Notes: generated by a model not told the origin, from the sequence alone. Numbered from the stretch's first letter, positions 25,074 through 34,667 are shown. The stretch: 64,000 nucleotides of DNA from Anthocerotibacter panamensis C109 (GCF_018389385.1 NZ_CP062698.1:2235501-2299500); one strand, 5' to 3'. Program-made: numbers and translations.

Positions 25074-26162
25074 ATGGTGAACGAACGGGCCTATTGGTTG
25101 GCATGGCAGCAAATAGAGGGCGTCGGGCCGCATCGACTCAAGGCGCTGAAAGACCGCTGGGGGAGCCTGCGAGCAGCCTGGGAAACCGAATCCAGGGCAT
25201 TGTTATCGGTTCCTGGACTGGGACTGAGTTTGGTTGAGCGGATCGCAGCCTATCGCAGCAAGACCAACCCGCTCGCTCAGGCACACACTTGGGAGGAGGA
25301 GTACGGACCCTGTTGGACCCCCGAAGACGCCGACTATCCACCCCTGTTGCAGGAAATTCCCGATACCCCTGCGGTCCTATACTACCGAGGCCCTCGACCT
25401 GCTTGGACCCCGGCAGTCGCCATCGTGGGTACCCGCACTCCCAGTGACTACGGACTGCGCTGGGCCAAAAAACTGGGTTTTGAACTGACCCGAGCCGGAT
25501 TTCTTGTGGTGTCCGGGATGGCGACAGGCATTGACGGAGCCGCCCATGAAGGGGCTTTGGAGGCAGGAGGAGCGACCGTTGCTGTCCTTGGGTGCGGGGT
25601 GGACCTGTGTTATCCGCTGCAAAACCATTCGCTCTATCAGCGCATCCGCGAACGAGGCATAATCCTCAGCGAACATCCCAAACAGACCCCACCGGCTAAA
25701 GCCAATTTCCCCCGACGTAACCGCATCCTGGCTGGGATGACCCAAGCGACGGTAGTGATTGAGGCTCCGACATCATCTGGCTCGCTGATCACAGCCCGCC
25801 TCGCCGTGGATTATGGGCGGGAGGTCTTCGCCCTGCCGGGACAGGTCGATACCCCCCAAGCGCAGGGAGCTTTGAGTTTGGTCAGTCAGGGGGCTCAGGT
25901 CGTTTTGGGCATCGAAGACCTCATCCTCAAGTTGGGTGCTACCCCTGCTCCTACCCTAGCCGCCCCACCGCCCGCTGCTTGGGACCTCACCTCCGTTGAG
26001 CAGTTGGTCCTTGCCCGCCTCACCGGGGAGCCGCAGGCGCTAGAAGTTCTGCTCCAGCAGACAGATCTGGGAACCGGCGACCTCACTGCGGTCCTGCTCT
26101 TACTCGAACTCAAGGGATTGGCAGCCCAACTAGCCGGTCTGCGCTACCGGCGCGTAGGCTGA
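25074..26162 (+). CDS. dprA: DNA-processing protein DprA
   Basis: Binds incoming single-stranded DNA during natural transformation and loads RecA. The Rossmann-like core is diagnostic: VAIVGTRTPSDYG, then GFLVVSGMATGIDGAAHEGA, then VLGCGVDLCYP. NRILAGMTQATVVIEA, SSGSLITARLAVDYGREVFA and LPGQVDTPQAQG follow. The N-terminal region is a helix-hairpin-helix-like segment (IEGVGPHRLKALKDRWG), and the C-terminal 60 residues form a winged-helix-like domain. At 362 residues it is of normal length. The start ATG is followed by GTG. The gene suggests competence for DNA uptake. Confidence 0.93.
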   Translation: MVNERAYWLAWQQIEGVGPHRLKALKDRWGSLRAAWETESRALLSVPGLGLSLVERIAAYRSKTNPLAQAHTWEEEYGPCWTPEDADYPPLLQEIPDTPAVLYYRGPRPAWTPAVAIVGTRTPSDYGLRWAKKLGFELTRAGFLVVSGMATGIDGAAHEGALEAGGATVAVLGCGVDLCYPLQNHSLYQRIRERGIILSEHPKQTPPAKANFPRRNRILAGMTQATVVIEAPTSSGSLITARLAVDYGREVFALPGQVDTPQAQGALSLVSQGAQVVLGIEDLILKLGATPAPTLAAPPPAAWDLTSVEQLVLARLTGEPQALEVLLQQTDLGTGDLTAVLLLLELKGLAAQLAGLRYRRVG

Positions 26163-26236
26163 TGGCTTCCCTCCTGTCGTAGAGGCACGACCTGTTGTAG
26201 GTTCCTAAACTAGAAGTACTGTGACCTGAGATTCCT

Positions 26237-26320
26237 ATGCAACGCCTAGCCCCGCTTGCCCTAATCCTGGTCCTGATGGCTCTGACCGGCTGTAGTATCA
26301 ACTTGACCTTCGCCGGCTAA
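26237..26320 (+). CDS. Very small lipoprotein, 27 residues
   Basis: ATG to TAA encodes a hydrophobic signal peptide (MQRLAPLALILVLMALTGC) with a canonical lipobox LTGC, followed by only eight residues (SINLTFAG). The mature product would be a tiny membrane-anchored lipopeptide, similar in plan to entericidin-type or other small envelope lipoproteins. It starts 75 bases after dprA on the same strand and ends 13 bases before the stop of the convergent gene. No strong ribosome-binding site is visible. Its size is the main reason for doubt. Confidence 0.55.
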   Translation: MQRLAPLALILVLMALTGCSINLTFAG

Positions 26321-26333
26321 GGGCAGTACGCTC

Positions 26334-27578
26334 CTAGCGGCGGGCTAGCATGGCATTGGTCTGGGGTATGTGGTGATATTGCTCTTCCTGAAAGAGTCCT
26401 AGCAGTTTGGGACGGCGGTAGGGGAGAATCTGGATATCGTAGATTTCCTCAACCAGTTCTGTAAATTCCAGGGTGCCTACAACTGCTCCGCTGCGGACAT
26501 CGACGATCTGAATACCGCACTTGAGGTCTTTGATTTTTTCTTCGATGGGTAGACCGCCGAAGGTTTTCTTTTCGCGGATCTTAGAGAGACCAACGAAGGC
26601 ATAAGGACCGGCAAAGGCTAGACCCCGCAAAAATCCCGGTAGGGAGATCAAGGGTTCCCAACCATGACTGGTCACAATACCCATCTCACCGGCACCAGAA
26701 GAGAGCACCCACAGATCACCTTCGTAGACCCGAGGAGCGTGGGGCATCGCTAACCCCCGGCACAGGATTTCGTTGGTGTACATATCGATGATGACACCGC
26801 CGGTTGCCTTATGCTCCCGCCAGCCGCCGGGGCTATCGGTCTCGCCTAGGGCTGCGATATAGCGGGGTTTGCCTCCTTCGAGAGCCAAACCATTGAGGTG
26901 GCAGCGGTCTTCAGGGGCGAGCTTGCTGATAAACTTGGGCTTCCACAGCGGGACAAAACTGTATTCCGGGCTCATCAGCGATAGGCAGGAGAAGGCTGTG
27001 TTGACCGCTACCACTTGACCGTCGAGGAGAACCACATCGTGAACCGAGATATCCCCCGTAGCATAGGTCAACTGCGGCAGGTACACCGTGTCATAGGGTT
27101 CATCAGGAAAATAACGCTTAGCCAGTTGGGGCACATCCATGAAAGACCACACCTGAGTACGCGTCCCCAACAGGAGCCCCCGGCTGTGGACGTAGAGCCC
27201 CATGGCCTTTTGATAGTTCTCTGCGCTCAGGAATATATCTTTACCGTCACTGCTGATAAAGCAGAGCCTGCCTGCCTGATAGGTCGTGACAGCGAGCGAA
27301 ATCCCTAGAGATGCTAGGACTTGGCGGAATCCGCCCGAATAGGTATATTTCAGCTCTGGAGCTTTTTGCTCAGCGGCGGCTGTTGCCTCTGTGGATGGGC
27401 GCTCATTGTCGGTCTCAGTCACCGGAGTCAGGGGTATAGGCTTTTGTTTCACCGATAATAGCAGGTGTCGTGGGAGTAGCACGCTGCACATTTCATGCCC
27501 ACCATCCACTGCCATCTGGTCTGCTGCAATCGCCACAGGATAGTTTACGGTTGATAGATAGCTTTCGTCTGTACCCAT
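26334..27578 (-). CDS. TIGR03032-like (DUF4915) protein
   Basis: A 414-residue protein resembling the TIGR03032 family of unknown function. A disordered Thr/Glu/Ala-rich region (about 45-75) is followed by a propeller-like core. Recognisable segments are YSGGFRQVLASLGISLAVTT, YQAGRLCFISSDG, DISVHDVVLLDGQVVAVNTA, FSCLSLMSPEYSFVPLWKPK, APEDRCHLNGLAL and GGVIIDMYTNEIL. The His in SVHD and HLNG are conserved-looking. The annotated ATG shares the palindrome CATG with the hisC start on the other strand, so one of the two starts may be further downstream. MAVDGGHEM, 22 codons in, is an alternative here. Confidence 0.75.
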   Translation of the reverse strand: MGTDESYLSTVNYPVAIAADQMAVDGGHEMCSVLLPRHLLLSVKQKPIPLTPVTETDNERPSTEATAAAEQKAPELKYTYSGGFRQVLASLGISLAVTTYQAGRLCFISSDGKDIFLSAENYQKAMGLYVHSRGLLLGTRTQVWSFMDVPQLAKRYFPDEPYDTVYLPQLTYATGDISVHDVVLLDGQVVAVNTAFSCLSLMSPEYSFVPLWKPKFISKLAPEDRCHLNGLALEGGKPRYIAALGETDSPGGWREHKATGGVIIDMYTNEILCRGLAMPHAPRVYEGDLWVLSSGAGEMGIVTSHGWEPLISLPGFLRGLAFAGPYAFVGLSKIREKKTFGGLPIEEKIKDLKCGIQIVDVRSGAVVGTLEFTELVEEIYDIQILPYRRPKLLGLFQEEQYHHIPQTNAMLARR

Positions 27579-28674
27579 GCCTGAACTCCTGCGCCCGGAC
27601 CTTGCCCGCCTCAGCCCTTACGATGCTCACGATCCGGGGGACTGCGACAAATTGGATGCCAATGAGGTACCCTATCCTCTCCCCGATTGGTTTCAAGAGA
27701 AGCTGACTTTTGCGGTGCAGCATCAGCAGAGCCATCGCTATCCCACAGGCAACCCCGCGCAATTGCGAGCGCTCCTTGGAGCGTACTGTGGCGTACCTGC
27801 CTCCTGGATCACCATCGGCAACGGCTCAGACGAATTGATTCGCTCGCTCGTCACGGTGAGTTGTGTGGGGACGGGACGGGCTGTCTTGAGCGCTGAGCCT
27901 ACGTTTTCGATGTACGGTATTCTGGCTCAGACCTTGGGGGTCCCCTTTTGGCCCATCCCCCGCAACCCTGAGACTTTTACTCTGGACCTGCCTGCCCTAA
28001 AACAGACGCTCGCGGCGCATCCGGTCGGCGCAATCTTCTTGCCCAATCCCAACAGTCCCACCGGCACGCCTTTGGAAGCAGCGGAACTCGATTTTCTGCG
28101 CACCCTTCCAACCGATCTTCTGGTCGTCATGGACGAAGCCTATTACGAATTCAGCGGGCTTACGGTGCTGTCAGAACTGCCCAAGCGTCCCCATTGGGTC
28201 GTCCTACGCACCCTCTCGAAAGCCTATCGGCTGGCTGCCTTCCGGGTTGGGTATGCTGTGGCGCAACCAGACCTCATTACCGCCCTCGAAAAAGTCCGCC
28301 TCCCCTACAATATCTCTGCCTTTTCTCAAGCGGCGGCCCAACTGGCGCTGGAGCACCGCGAACAGCTTCTGGAAGTAGTCCCCGCTATCCTGGCTGAGCG
28401 CCTGCTCCTCGAAGAGGGACTGGGTCGCCTTGGGGTCCTTCTTTGGCCTACGGCGGGGAATTTCTTGTTTTTCCAGATCCCGGGCTATGACCCTGCTTGG
28501 GTGCAACACCACCTAGCACAACAGGGTACCTTGATTCGGCTGACTGGCGGTGGCTTGCGGGTCACAGTGGGCAATCTTGAGGAAAACCAACGTTTCCTGG
28601 CGCGCTTGGCAGCAGTTCTAGATAGCAAGCCGGGGGCAAAACCGTTTGGTCAGGCTAGTTCTAGCGGTGCGTAG
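27577..28674 (+). CDS. hisC: Histidinol-phosphate aminotransferase
   Basis: A PLP-dependent enzyme of histidine biosynthesis, converting imidazole acetol phosphate to histidinol phosphate. Fold type I landmarks are DANEVPYPLP (substrate entry), GNGSDELIRSL (phosphate cup), PNPNSPTGTP, VVMDEAYYEFSG (Asp contacting PLP) and RTLSKAYRLAAFRVGY (Schiff-base Lys). At 365 residues it is of normal length. The start is at the CATG shared with the divergent gene. The 3' end overlaps the convergent 53-residue gene by 25 bases. No other his gene is nearby, as is usual in cyanobacteria. Confidence 0.92.
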   Translation: MPELLRPDLARLSPYDAHDPGDCDKLDANEVPYPLPDWFQEKLTFAVQHQQSHRYPTGNPAQLRALLGAYCGVPASWITIGNGSDELIRSLVTVSCVGTGRAVLSAEPTFSMYGILAQTLGVPFWPIPRNPETFTLDLPALKQTLAAHPVGAIFLPNPNSPTGTPLEAAELDFLRTLPTDLLVVMDEAYYEFSGLTVLSELPKRPHWVVLRTLSKAYRLAAFRVGYAVAQPDLITALEKVRLPYNISAFSQAAAQLALEHREQLLEVVPAILAERLLLEEGLGRLGVLLWPTAGNFLFFQIPGYDPAWVQHHLAQQGTLIRLTGGGLRVTVGNLEENQRFLARLAAVLDSKPGAKPFGQASSSGA

Positions 28675-28811
28675 ATCGAGACACGACGGATTTTCCCGGC
28701 GATCTCTTGCTTCTCGGCGCTGGTAGTGGCAGCAGCGAAGCGGGTGCGCAGTTTAACGAGTTTGGCTTTCCGCTGGCGGCGGCGTTTGATTTCCTGGTCA
28801 CGTTCACGCAT
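28650..28811 (-). CDS. Small basic protein, 53 residues (DUF6800-like)
   Basis: The ATG at 28811 encodes a strongly basic helical protein beginning MRERDQEIKRRRQRKAKLVK and continuing LRTRFAAATTSAEKQEIAGK with a short hydrophobic end (IYAPLELA). The composition and first ten residues resemble the small cyanobacterial family DUF6800. It may bind nucleic acid or ribosomes, but that is inference from charge alone. It overlaps the last 25 bases of hisC on the opposite strand. Confidence 0.65.
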   Translation of the reverse strand: MRERDQEIKRRRQRKAKLVKLRTRFAAATTSAEKQEIAGKIRRVSIYAPLELA

Positions 28812-28909
28812 AGGGATCAGTCACAATTCAGTTAGGGCCTTTGTCATATTAGGACACTTTGTAGGGGAATGGCTCCCTCAAATCGAAATCAGGGGGACAC
28901 ACCCATGCC

Positions 28910-29971
28910 CTAAGCCACAAAGGAAGTCTTGAGTTGCTGCTCTGCTTCAAAGTGCTCGATGGCTAGTTGGATCAGGCGGTCAATCAGTTCCCGGTAGGGG
29001 ATGCCGCTTGCTTCCCAGAGCTTGGGGTACATGCTGATCTTAGTAAAGCCGGGGATCGTATTGATCTCGTTCACCAAAACTTCGTCCTCGCCGCGCAGGA
29101 AAAAATCCACCCGCGCCATCCCCCGGCAGCCCAGCACCGCGAAGGTCTGAAGGGCGAGACGTTGTACTTTTTGGATGACCGGCTCAGAGAGTTGGGCCGG
29201 GATCTCCAGGATCGCACCCTTTTCGTCGGTGTACTTGGCTGCGTAAGAGTAGAAACTGTGGGTCGGAATCACTTCACCCGGCAACGAGGCGATGGGGTCG
29301 GCGTTACCGAGGACCGAACACTCGATCTCTCGCCCTGCAATAAATTCCTCGACCAGGATCTTTTGGTCGTAGCGGAAGGCATCGCGGACCGCTGCGGTGA
29401 ATTGCGCTTCATCCTCGACCCGATGCACCCCCACCGAAGAGCCCAAATTGGCTGGTTTGACAAACAGGGGTAGCCCGAGGTGCGCCGCCACCTGAGCAAA
29501 ATCCGGCAACTTTGTAAACGCCAGAAACCGGGCGCTCGGAATACCCGCATCTCGGAGCAGACGCTTCATCACATCCTTGTCCATCCCGACAGCAGAGCCG
29601 AGGACCCCAGAGCCAACAAAAGGAACGCCCGCTAGTTTAAGCAAACCTTGGACCGTGCCATCCTCCCCCAACGGCCCATGCAGGACCGGAAAAACCACCT
29701 CTACGCCACCCAACACCTGCCCACCACTCAAGCTTGCCAGAGCACTCTCCCCGTGCCCTAGGGCTTCGGTCGCAGCTAATTCTACCGCTCCAGGCAGGAA
29801 ACGCTCCGCCCCTTCCAGGTGCCACAGGCCATCCTTGGCGATAGCAATGGGCACCACCTCGTACTTCTGCGGGTCTAAAGCAGCAATGACATTGCGAGCG
29901 GACTGGAGGGAAACTTCGTGTTCAGCGGACCTGCCGCCAAATAGGACTCCGACGCGCATTTTCCTGACCAT
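28910..29971 (-). CDS. ddl: D-alanine--D-alanine ligase
   Basis: An ATP-grasp enzyme that makes the D-Ala-D-Ala dipeptide for peptidoglycan precursors. N-terminal VGVLFGGRSAEHEVSLQSA, then PVLHGPLGEDGTVQGLLKL, then GMDKDVMKRLLRDAGIP are present. FVKPANLGSSVGVHRV, AGREIECSVLG, MARVDFFLRGEDEVLVNEIN and PGFTKISMYPKLW complete the family signature. The start at 29971 is set by GGAGGG six bases before ATG GTC AGG AAA ATG; the frame stays open further upstream but lacks family similarity. At 353 residues it is of normal length. Confidence 0.94.
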   Translation of the reverse strand: MVRKMRVGVLFGGRSAEHEVSLQSARNVIAALDPQKYEVVPIAIAKDGLWHLEGAERFLPGAVELAATEALGHGESALASLSGGQVLGGVEVVFPVLHGPLGEDGTVQGLLKLAGVPFVGSGVLGSAVGMDKDVMKRLLRDAGIPSARFLAFTKLPDFAQVAAHLGLPLFVKPANLGSSVGVHRVEDEAQFTAAVRDAFRYDQKILVEEFIAGREIECSVLGNADPIASLPGEVIPTHSFYSYAAKYTDEKGAILEIPAQLSEPVIQKVQRLALQTFAVLGCRGMARVDFFLRGEDEVLVNEINTIPGFTKISMYPKLWEASGIPYRELIDRLIQLAIEHFEAEQQLKTSFVA

Positions 29972-30231
29972 GACGGCCCTCCATAGGCTACACTCCCCGC
30001 ATATTGTAGGGCCAATGGGGGCTGCTACAAGCTCAATTCCAACAAGAATGTGCTGAAGGGTTTGAGCTGCTGAAGGGACGTGCGAAAAAGCGATTTTTAC
30101 GTGTGAATTGCTATGATTCATACTCAAGTAATACACAAAGATAAATATGCGCTAGATCGAATACACTATTGACAACCCTAGGCCGACCGACTAACATAGC
30201 CGAAATTAAACTCTTACTTTGTGAAGATCAA

Positions 30232-31143
30232 ATGCTGCAAAAATATCGATCAATCCGACTTGTGATTGCATTGGGTTTTATCCTTGCCGCTCCCTGTAGC
30301 GTCAGCTATGCCCAAATAATAGCGAAAGATCAGCTTACAACTTTAACAGAAGATTTGAAGAATTCTGACCGACATGTCCGTCTGAGGGCAGTCACGGAGC
30401 TACCTCAATTGGGCTCCAAAAGTATTCCTTGGCTTAAGGAATCTTTAACGCAGGACACAGACTCTTATGTCCGCGTCCGGTCGGCTATAGCTATGGCTAG
30501 TATTAGACCAATCAGCACAGATGTAGTTCAGGCATTGTCACAATCACTCCAAAAAGACCCTGATGAGAATGTGCGGGTCTATGCAGCAGTAGGGCTGGGG
30601 CAATTAGGGCTCTTAGCGCAGGCAGTGCTCCCTACTATCATCAAAGCGGCGCGGACGGATGAAAGTAAAGATGTACAGGTCAATGCACTGACCACGCTTG
30701 GGCGCATTGGCCTGACCTCCTCCTCGACCCAGGCGCTGATTGATACGTTCCAGGACGAGCTGCCTATTGTTCGCGCCACCGCAGCACTAGCCTTCTCGGG
30801 CTACACCCGAAATTTTGATGATGGCGGGAGGTTAATATGGCGTGGTCCCGTAAGTTCAGAGGTCATCCCTATACTCATTCAAGCCTTGGAGGATACGGAT
30901 AAAGAGGTCCGTAAAAATGCAGAAATTTCTATTGCATCCATCAGACCCGAAACGCCCGAAGTGATTGCTGCGCTGATTGCGAAGTTGCAGGATACTGCTG
31001 ATGAGGTGCGGGTTTGGGCTGCAGCGGCATTAGGAAGCATTGGGCCTGCGGCGCGAACGGCACTTCCTACTTTACAAAAGGCTACCCTCAGTGATCGAAA
31101 TTTTACCCCCTTTAAACAAGCCATAACTGCGATCATCAGATAA
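30232..31143 (+). CDS. Exported HEAT-repeat protein
   Basis: A 303-residue protein with a signal peptide (IRLVIALGFILAAPCSVSYA) and then HEAT/PBS-lyase-type repeats such as VRLRAVTELPQLG, VRVRSAIAMASIR, VRVYAAVGLGQLG, VQVNALTTLGRIG, VRKNAEISIASIR and VRVWAAAALGSIG. It is a periplasmic interaction scaffold by inference. ATG 30232 is chosen because it directly precedes the signal peptide; the longer frame starts at a TTG. The next gene on the same strand is the broken Ca-binding-type gene. Confidence 0.8.
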   Translation: MLQKYRSIRLVIALGFILAAPCSVSYAQIIAKDQLTTLTEDLKNSDRHVRLRAVTELPQLGSKSIPWLKESLTQDTDSYVRVRSAIAMASIRPISTDVVQALSQSLQKDPDENVRVYAAVGLGQLGLLAQAVLPTIIKAARTDESKDVQVNALTTLGRIGLTSSSTQALIDTFQDELPIVRATAALAFSGYTRNFDDGGRLIWRGPVSSEVIPILIQALEDTDKEVRKNAEISIASIRPETPEVIAALIAKLQDTADEVRVWAAAALGSIGPAARTALPTLQKATLSDRNFTPFKQAITAIIR

Positions 31144-31187
31144 CCCGCCCGATAGTTTGAATATCCAATTGGTGTGGAGGAGTTAAG

Positions 31188-32354
31188 ATGATTAGCTTAA
31201 ATCGTGCTAGACTTTCGTTCAAAGTTCGTGCTCTTGTGCTTTTCTCTGTACTTGGAATTTCATCTCCAATGTGCGCAAAGGCACAAACTGTTTCGTTAGA
31301 CTTTTTCCCTACGAGTGCAGAGCCCATTCTTACAACAAGTAACGGGCCAACAATCAGAGTCCGACGCGATCGTGAACAATCTGTAACGTTCTAGTTTGCT
31401 TTATTCAGCGTGGCGCTATCACCCAATAATGTGCTTTTTTCTACTACATTCACCTATGAGTTTGACTGTGTTTAACTTAGGCAATCTGTACCGATGAGTA
31501 GGATGGTCGAAAACTGGTTCCCTCAGGGGCAGGATGTTCCTACGAATTTTACCACCATAACTCTTGTGGCGACGGCTCCAGGAAATGACTTTTCTCCAAC
31601 TGTCCGTTCAGGCTCATCTTTCAATGATTTTTTAGTGTTGCCATCAATAAGCTCAACTTTTTATACTTCAGCCCCTCGCGGTACCACGACAACCGGTAAT
31701 CTGCCACCACGAGCTTTTAGTAGTATCACAAGTACACTTATTGACGTAGCTCCACCCGCGCTTAGTGGTGGTGGGAAGGGTAAGCCTATTTCTCCAATAC
31801 TCTTGGATTTGGCTGGAAATGGCTTTAATCTCACAGATCCGTCAAAGGGCGTCAGTTTTGATTTTTATGGCACTGGAACTCCTATCTGCACAGCTTGGAC
31901 TGCTTTTGGAGAGGACGATTCTTTTATTGTGCTTGACCGTAACGCCAATGGTGAAATTGATAATGGCACGGAGCTTTTTGGTGATTTAACACCCCAACCT
32001 CCATCCGCTGCTCCTAATGGTTACTTAGCACTAGCTGTCTTTGATAAACCAGGGGCAGGCGGGAATGGCGATGGTCTCTTAGATGAACAGGATCTCATTT
32101 TCTCTCAGTTGCGTCTATGGGTTGATGCAAACCATAACGGGCGATCTGAACCTAATGAACTGAGCACTTTAAAAGAGAAAGGAATTGCCCGCTTAGGTCT
32201 TGATTACAAAGCTGTACGCAAGGTTGATTCATTTGGAAACATTTTTAGATATCGTTCTTGGGTACAAGACAAACGGGGAGCCGAGATTGGGCGGAGTACT
32301 GGGGATGTTTTCTTTCAAACACGCTCACCTTCTAGCGACGGGTTTTGTAAATAA
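31188..32354 (+). pseudogene. Exported EF-hand-like protein interrupted by two in-frame stops
   Basis: One reading frame runs from ATG 31188 to 32354 but contains TAG at 31392-31394 and TAA at 31473-31475. The 5' piece encodes a signal peptide (VRALVLFSVLGISSPMCAKA) and 35 mature residues. Between the stops the frame is FALFSVALSPNNVLFSTTF, coding-like. The 3' piece (from ATG 31494) has an acidic calcium-binding-type region: DRNANGEIDNGTELFGD, DGLLDEQDLIF and VDANHNGRSEPNEL. The continuous frame across both stops argues for recent decay and against two genes. The 3' piece could still be translated alone but would lack the signal peptide. GAGGAG precedes the first ATG. Confidence 0.65.
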
Positions 32355-32556
32355 AAGCCTCGACATAACCTCAGCCAGCACTTACAGCGGTGTCTATTGT
32401 GGGATGCCGCCCCCGGCAACAAACGCTCCGCCCTATCTAGATACCACTTGCCGACTACCCTGTCGGGTGAGTTGCTCTACCAATCTAACCCTCTGTCTCT
32501 TGGCATACCCCTGAGTACTTACGTAAGATAAGGGCTGGAATCGGGTAGGAAAAACA

Positions 32557-34035
32557 GTGGGTGTGTTGAGGAGCAGAAGCTGGCTATGGGTCTGGGTGCT
32601 TTGGCTGGGCTTCGCTCCAGTCCAGGCCAAAACTCTGGAGATCGGCATCTTTCAGCGCTTTGGCGAGCATCAAGACGAAGCCACCATCCAGAGCACAGGT
32701 CCGCTTAAAATCACCCTGGACCAAAATCAGACGCTGAGTGCGCCAACTGTAGCCATCCAGACAGCCCGTATCCCCCTTGCCCAACCCATCCCCTGGAGCC
32801 GGGTCGTCGTCAGTGCTCACCGCAGTTTCGAGGACGCCCAGGTAGTCGCGGATGGGTTAAAACCCTGGAACATAGAACCCCTGCTGGCTCGCCCCCAGCG
32901 TTGGCAAGTCTGGGCCTTGCGCCGGTCGAGCCCCCCTACTGTAGACCAGGAAGCCTTAGTCGGACGTTTGCACACGGCGGGCTATAGCACTGCCCGCTTG
33001 GAGTCTGGCCTCCAGACCGACGAAATGCTCCTCGACCTCACCATCGATGGGACCCACTACCAGACCCGCGAAGTCACCATTCAAGCTCCCCAGAACCGCT
33101 TGCAGTTTGGCGCGCGCCGCTACGGGGGAACCTTGCGCCTCAGCCCCAACGCCTACGGGACCTACAGCGTCATCAACCGCATAGACCTGGAAACCTACCT
33201 GCGCGGGGTCGTCCCCTATGAAATTGCCCCCAAAGCACCCTACGAAGCCATCAAAGCCCAGGCCATCGTCGCTCGGACCTTCGCACTCAAAAATCTGAAT
33301 CGTTTTCGGCTGGATGGCTACGATCTATGCGCCACCGCCAACTGTCAGGTCTACCAAGGTTTGGGCGGGGTCACACCCTTGACCGACCGTGCGGTCCAGA
33401 CTACCCGCCAGCAAGTCCTCACCTATCAAGGAAAACTGGTCGATGCGCTCTATACCTCCGCCAATGGCGGGCTGAGTGCCCGCTACTCGGACCTGTGGGG
33501 CGGCGAGGACCGCCCCTACTTGCGTCCCCGCCTCGACCGCATCCAGCCTTTATCTCTCATAGGACTCAGCCAGGAGCAGGGACTACAGCGTTTTTTTCAG
33601 AACCGTACCAATTTCAATGAAACAGGGTCTCCGGCTTTTCGCTGGACCCGGACCTACTCAGCCGCCAGCCTCCTCGCCTCGCTCACCAAAAACCTGCCCA
33701 CCCTCGGGCTATTCGTTCCACTCAAGGCAGTGACGGGCCTCAGGGTCCTAGAGCGTTCTGACAGTGGGCGGGTCTTGCGTCTGGGCATTCAGACCGACCA
33801 GGGAGAGATCACCCTCAGCAAGGACAGCATCCTCTCTGCTATCGAACGCCTCCCCAGTACGCTCTTCTACATCGAGCTAGAGGCAGCGGGCAGTTTCCGG
33901 CTCATCGGGGGCGGTTGGGGTCATGGCTTGGGTCTGAGCCAGTACGGCTCCTATGGACTGGCCCGCCGGGGCTGGGATTACCGTCGCATCCTGAATTTTT
34001 ACTTCCCAGCGACCCGTCTGATGCAGCACGGCTAA
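32557..34035 (+). CDS. SpoIID/LytB-domain protein
   Basis: A 492-residue exported protein (signal peptide WLWVWVLWLGFAPVQA). The SpoIID/LytB domain carries YLRGVVPYEIAPKAPYEAIK, AQAIVARTFALKN, YTSANGGLSARYSDLWGG and the C-terminal GGGWGHGLGLSQYGSYGLA. In Bacillus SpoIID is a lytic transglycosylase. Cyanobacterial homologues are common and presumably act on peptidoglycan in the periplasm; that is inference. The N-terminal 150 residues include an SPOR-like segment (ALVGRLHTAGYSTARLESG). The GTG start at 32557 has TAGGA upstream. Confidence 0.86.
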   Translation: MGVLRSRSWLWVWVLWLGFAPVQAKTLEIGIFQRFGEHQDEATIQSTGPLKITLDQNQTLSAPTVAIQTARIPLAQPIPWSRVVVSAHRSFEDAQVVADGLKPWNIEPLLARPQRWQVWALRRSSPPTVDQEALVGRLHTAGYSTARLESGLQTDEMLLDLTIDGTHYQTREVTIQAPQNRLQFGARRYGGTLRLSPNAYGTYSVINRIDLETYLRGVVPYEIAPKAPYEAIKAQAIVARTFALKNLNRFRLDGYDLCATANCQVYQGLGGVTPLTDRAVQTTRQQVLTYQGKLVDALYTSANGGLSARYSDLWGGEDRPYLRPRLDRIQPLSLIGLSQEQGLQRFFQNRTNFNETGSPAFRWTRTYSAASLLASLTKNLPTLGLFVPLKAVTGLRVLERSDSGRVLRLGIQTDQGEITLSKDSILSAIERLPSTLFYIELEAAGSFRLIGGGWGHGLGLSQYGSYGLARRGWDYRRILNFYFPATRLMQHG

Positions 34036-34052
34036 GTCCTGTCCAGCAGACA

Positions 34053-34508
34053 CTATTTCTCGCCTGCGGAGAAATCGGGCTGGTCCGTCTGGACCTTTTC
34101 AGAGAAGCCTTTTGCCTGGATGTTGGTCACCGTGAAAGGCATACGGGCATCGCCTGGAGCCTCAAACTGGAGTTGGAACGGGTTGTTGCCCGGTTTGACC
34201 TCGGCTAAGGTGCCTACGCGTCGCCGCGTGAGGACCTGGGTGCCGTTGGCGTCAGTCACCCGCCCGAAGACATCGACGTTTTTAGCGATAATCGTCCCGC
34301 CATAGCGCGTCGTACCCACCAACAGAATACACTGGCCCTTGGTGTTGGCGTTGTTGTTTGCACTGACCAGCACATCGCGGGCTATTCCCGCCGGACAAGC
34401 TTTGACGGTGACGCCCGTCAGTTCAACATCAATTTTTCCGGCTCCAGCGCAGGCACAGAGTATCAGGAGTGGCGCAAACGAAAGTACAAGGCGGTGGGTG
34501 CTGAGCAT
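34053..34508 (-). CDS. Hypothetical lipoprotein
   Basis: A 151-residue protein from ATG 34508 with a signal sequence ending in a lipobox-like LLILCAC, then GAGKIDVELTGVTVKACPAG. The rest is predicted beta-rich (VGTTRYGGTIIAKNVDVFG, NPFQLQFEAPGDARMPFTVT), consistent with an immunoglobulin-like fold. The frame extends upstream to 34550, but the signal peptide argues for the internal ATG. No known family was recognised. It is convergent with the SpoIID-like gene. Confidence 0.65.
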   Translation of the reverse strand: MLSTHRLVLSFAPLLILCACAGAGKIDVELTGVTVKACPAGIARDVLVSANNNANTKGQCILLVGTTRYGGTIIAKNVDVFGRVTDANGTQVLTRRRVGTLAEVKPGNNPFQLQFEAPGDARMPFTVTNIQAKGFSEKVQTDQPDFSAGEK

Positions 34509-34667
34509 GGTGGTTGAACCTAGTCCACCCTTGATTGTATGCGCCTGCACAGAGCTTATTACATTGTTTTAGGGTGCTAGCTTAGGCGCTTGAATCCTTC
34601 TCCAGCAATCTCATAGTCGTTATGAGTATGTTCTGCTATGCTGAAATTATGGAACTAAGGAGCCTCT

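Noticed and set aside
32440-32510. Minus-strand stretch with GGTAGAGCAACTC resembling a tRNA D-arm
   Set aside because: No T-arm GTTCRANYC sequence or acceptor pairing follows, so it is not a tRNA.
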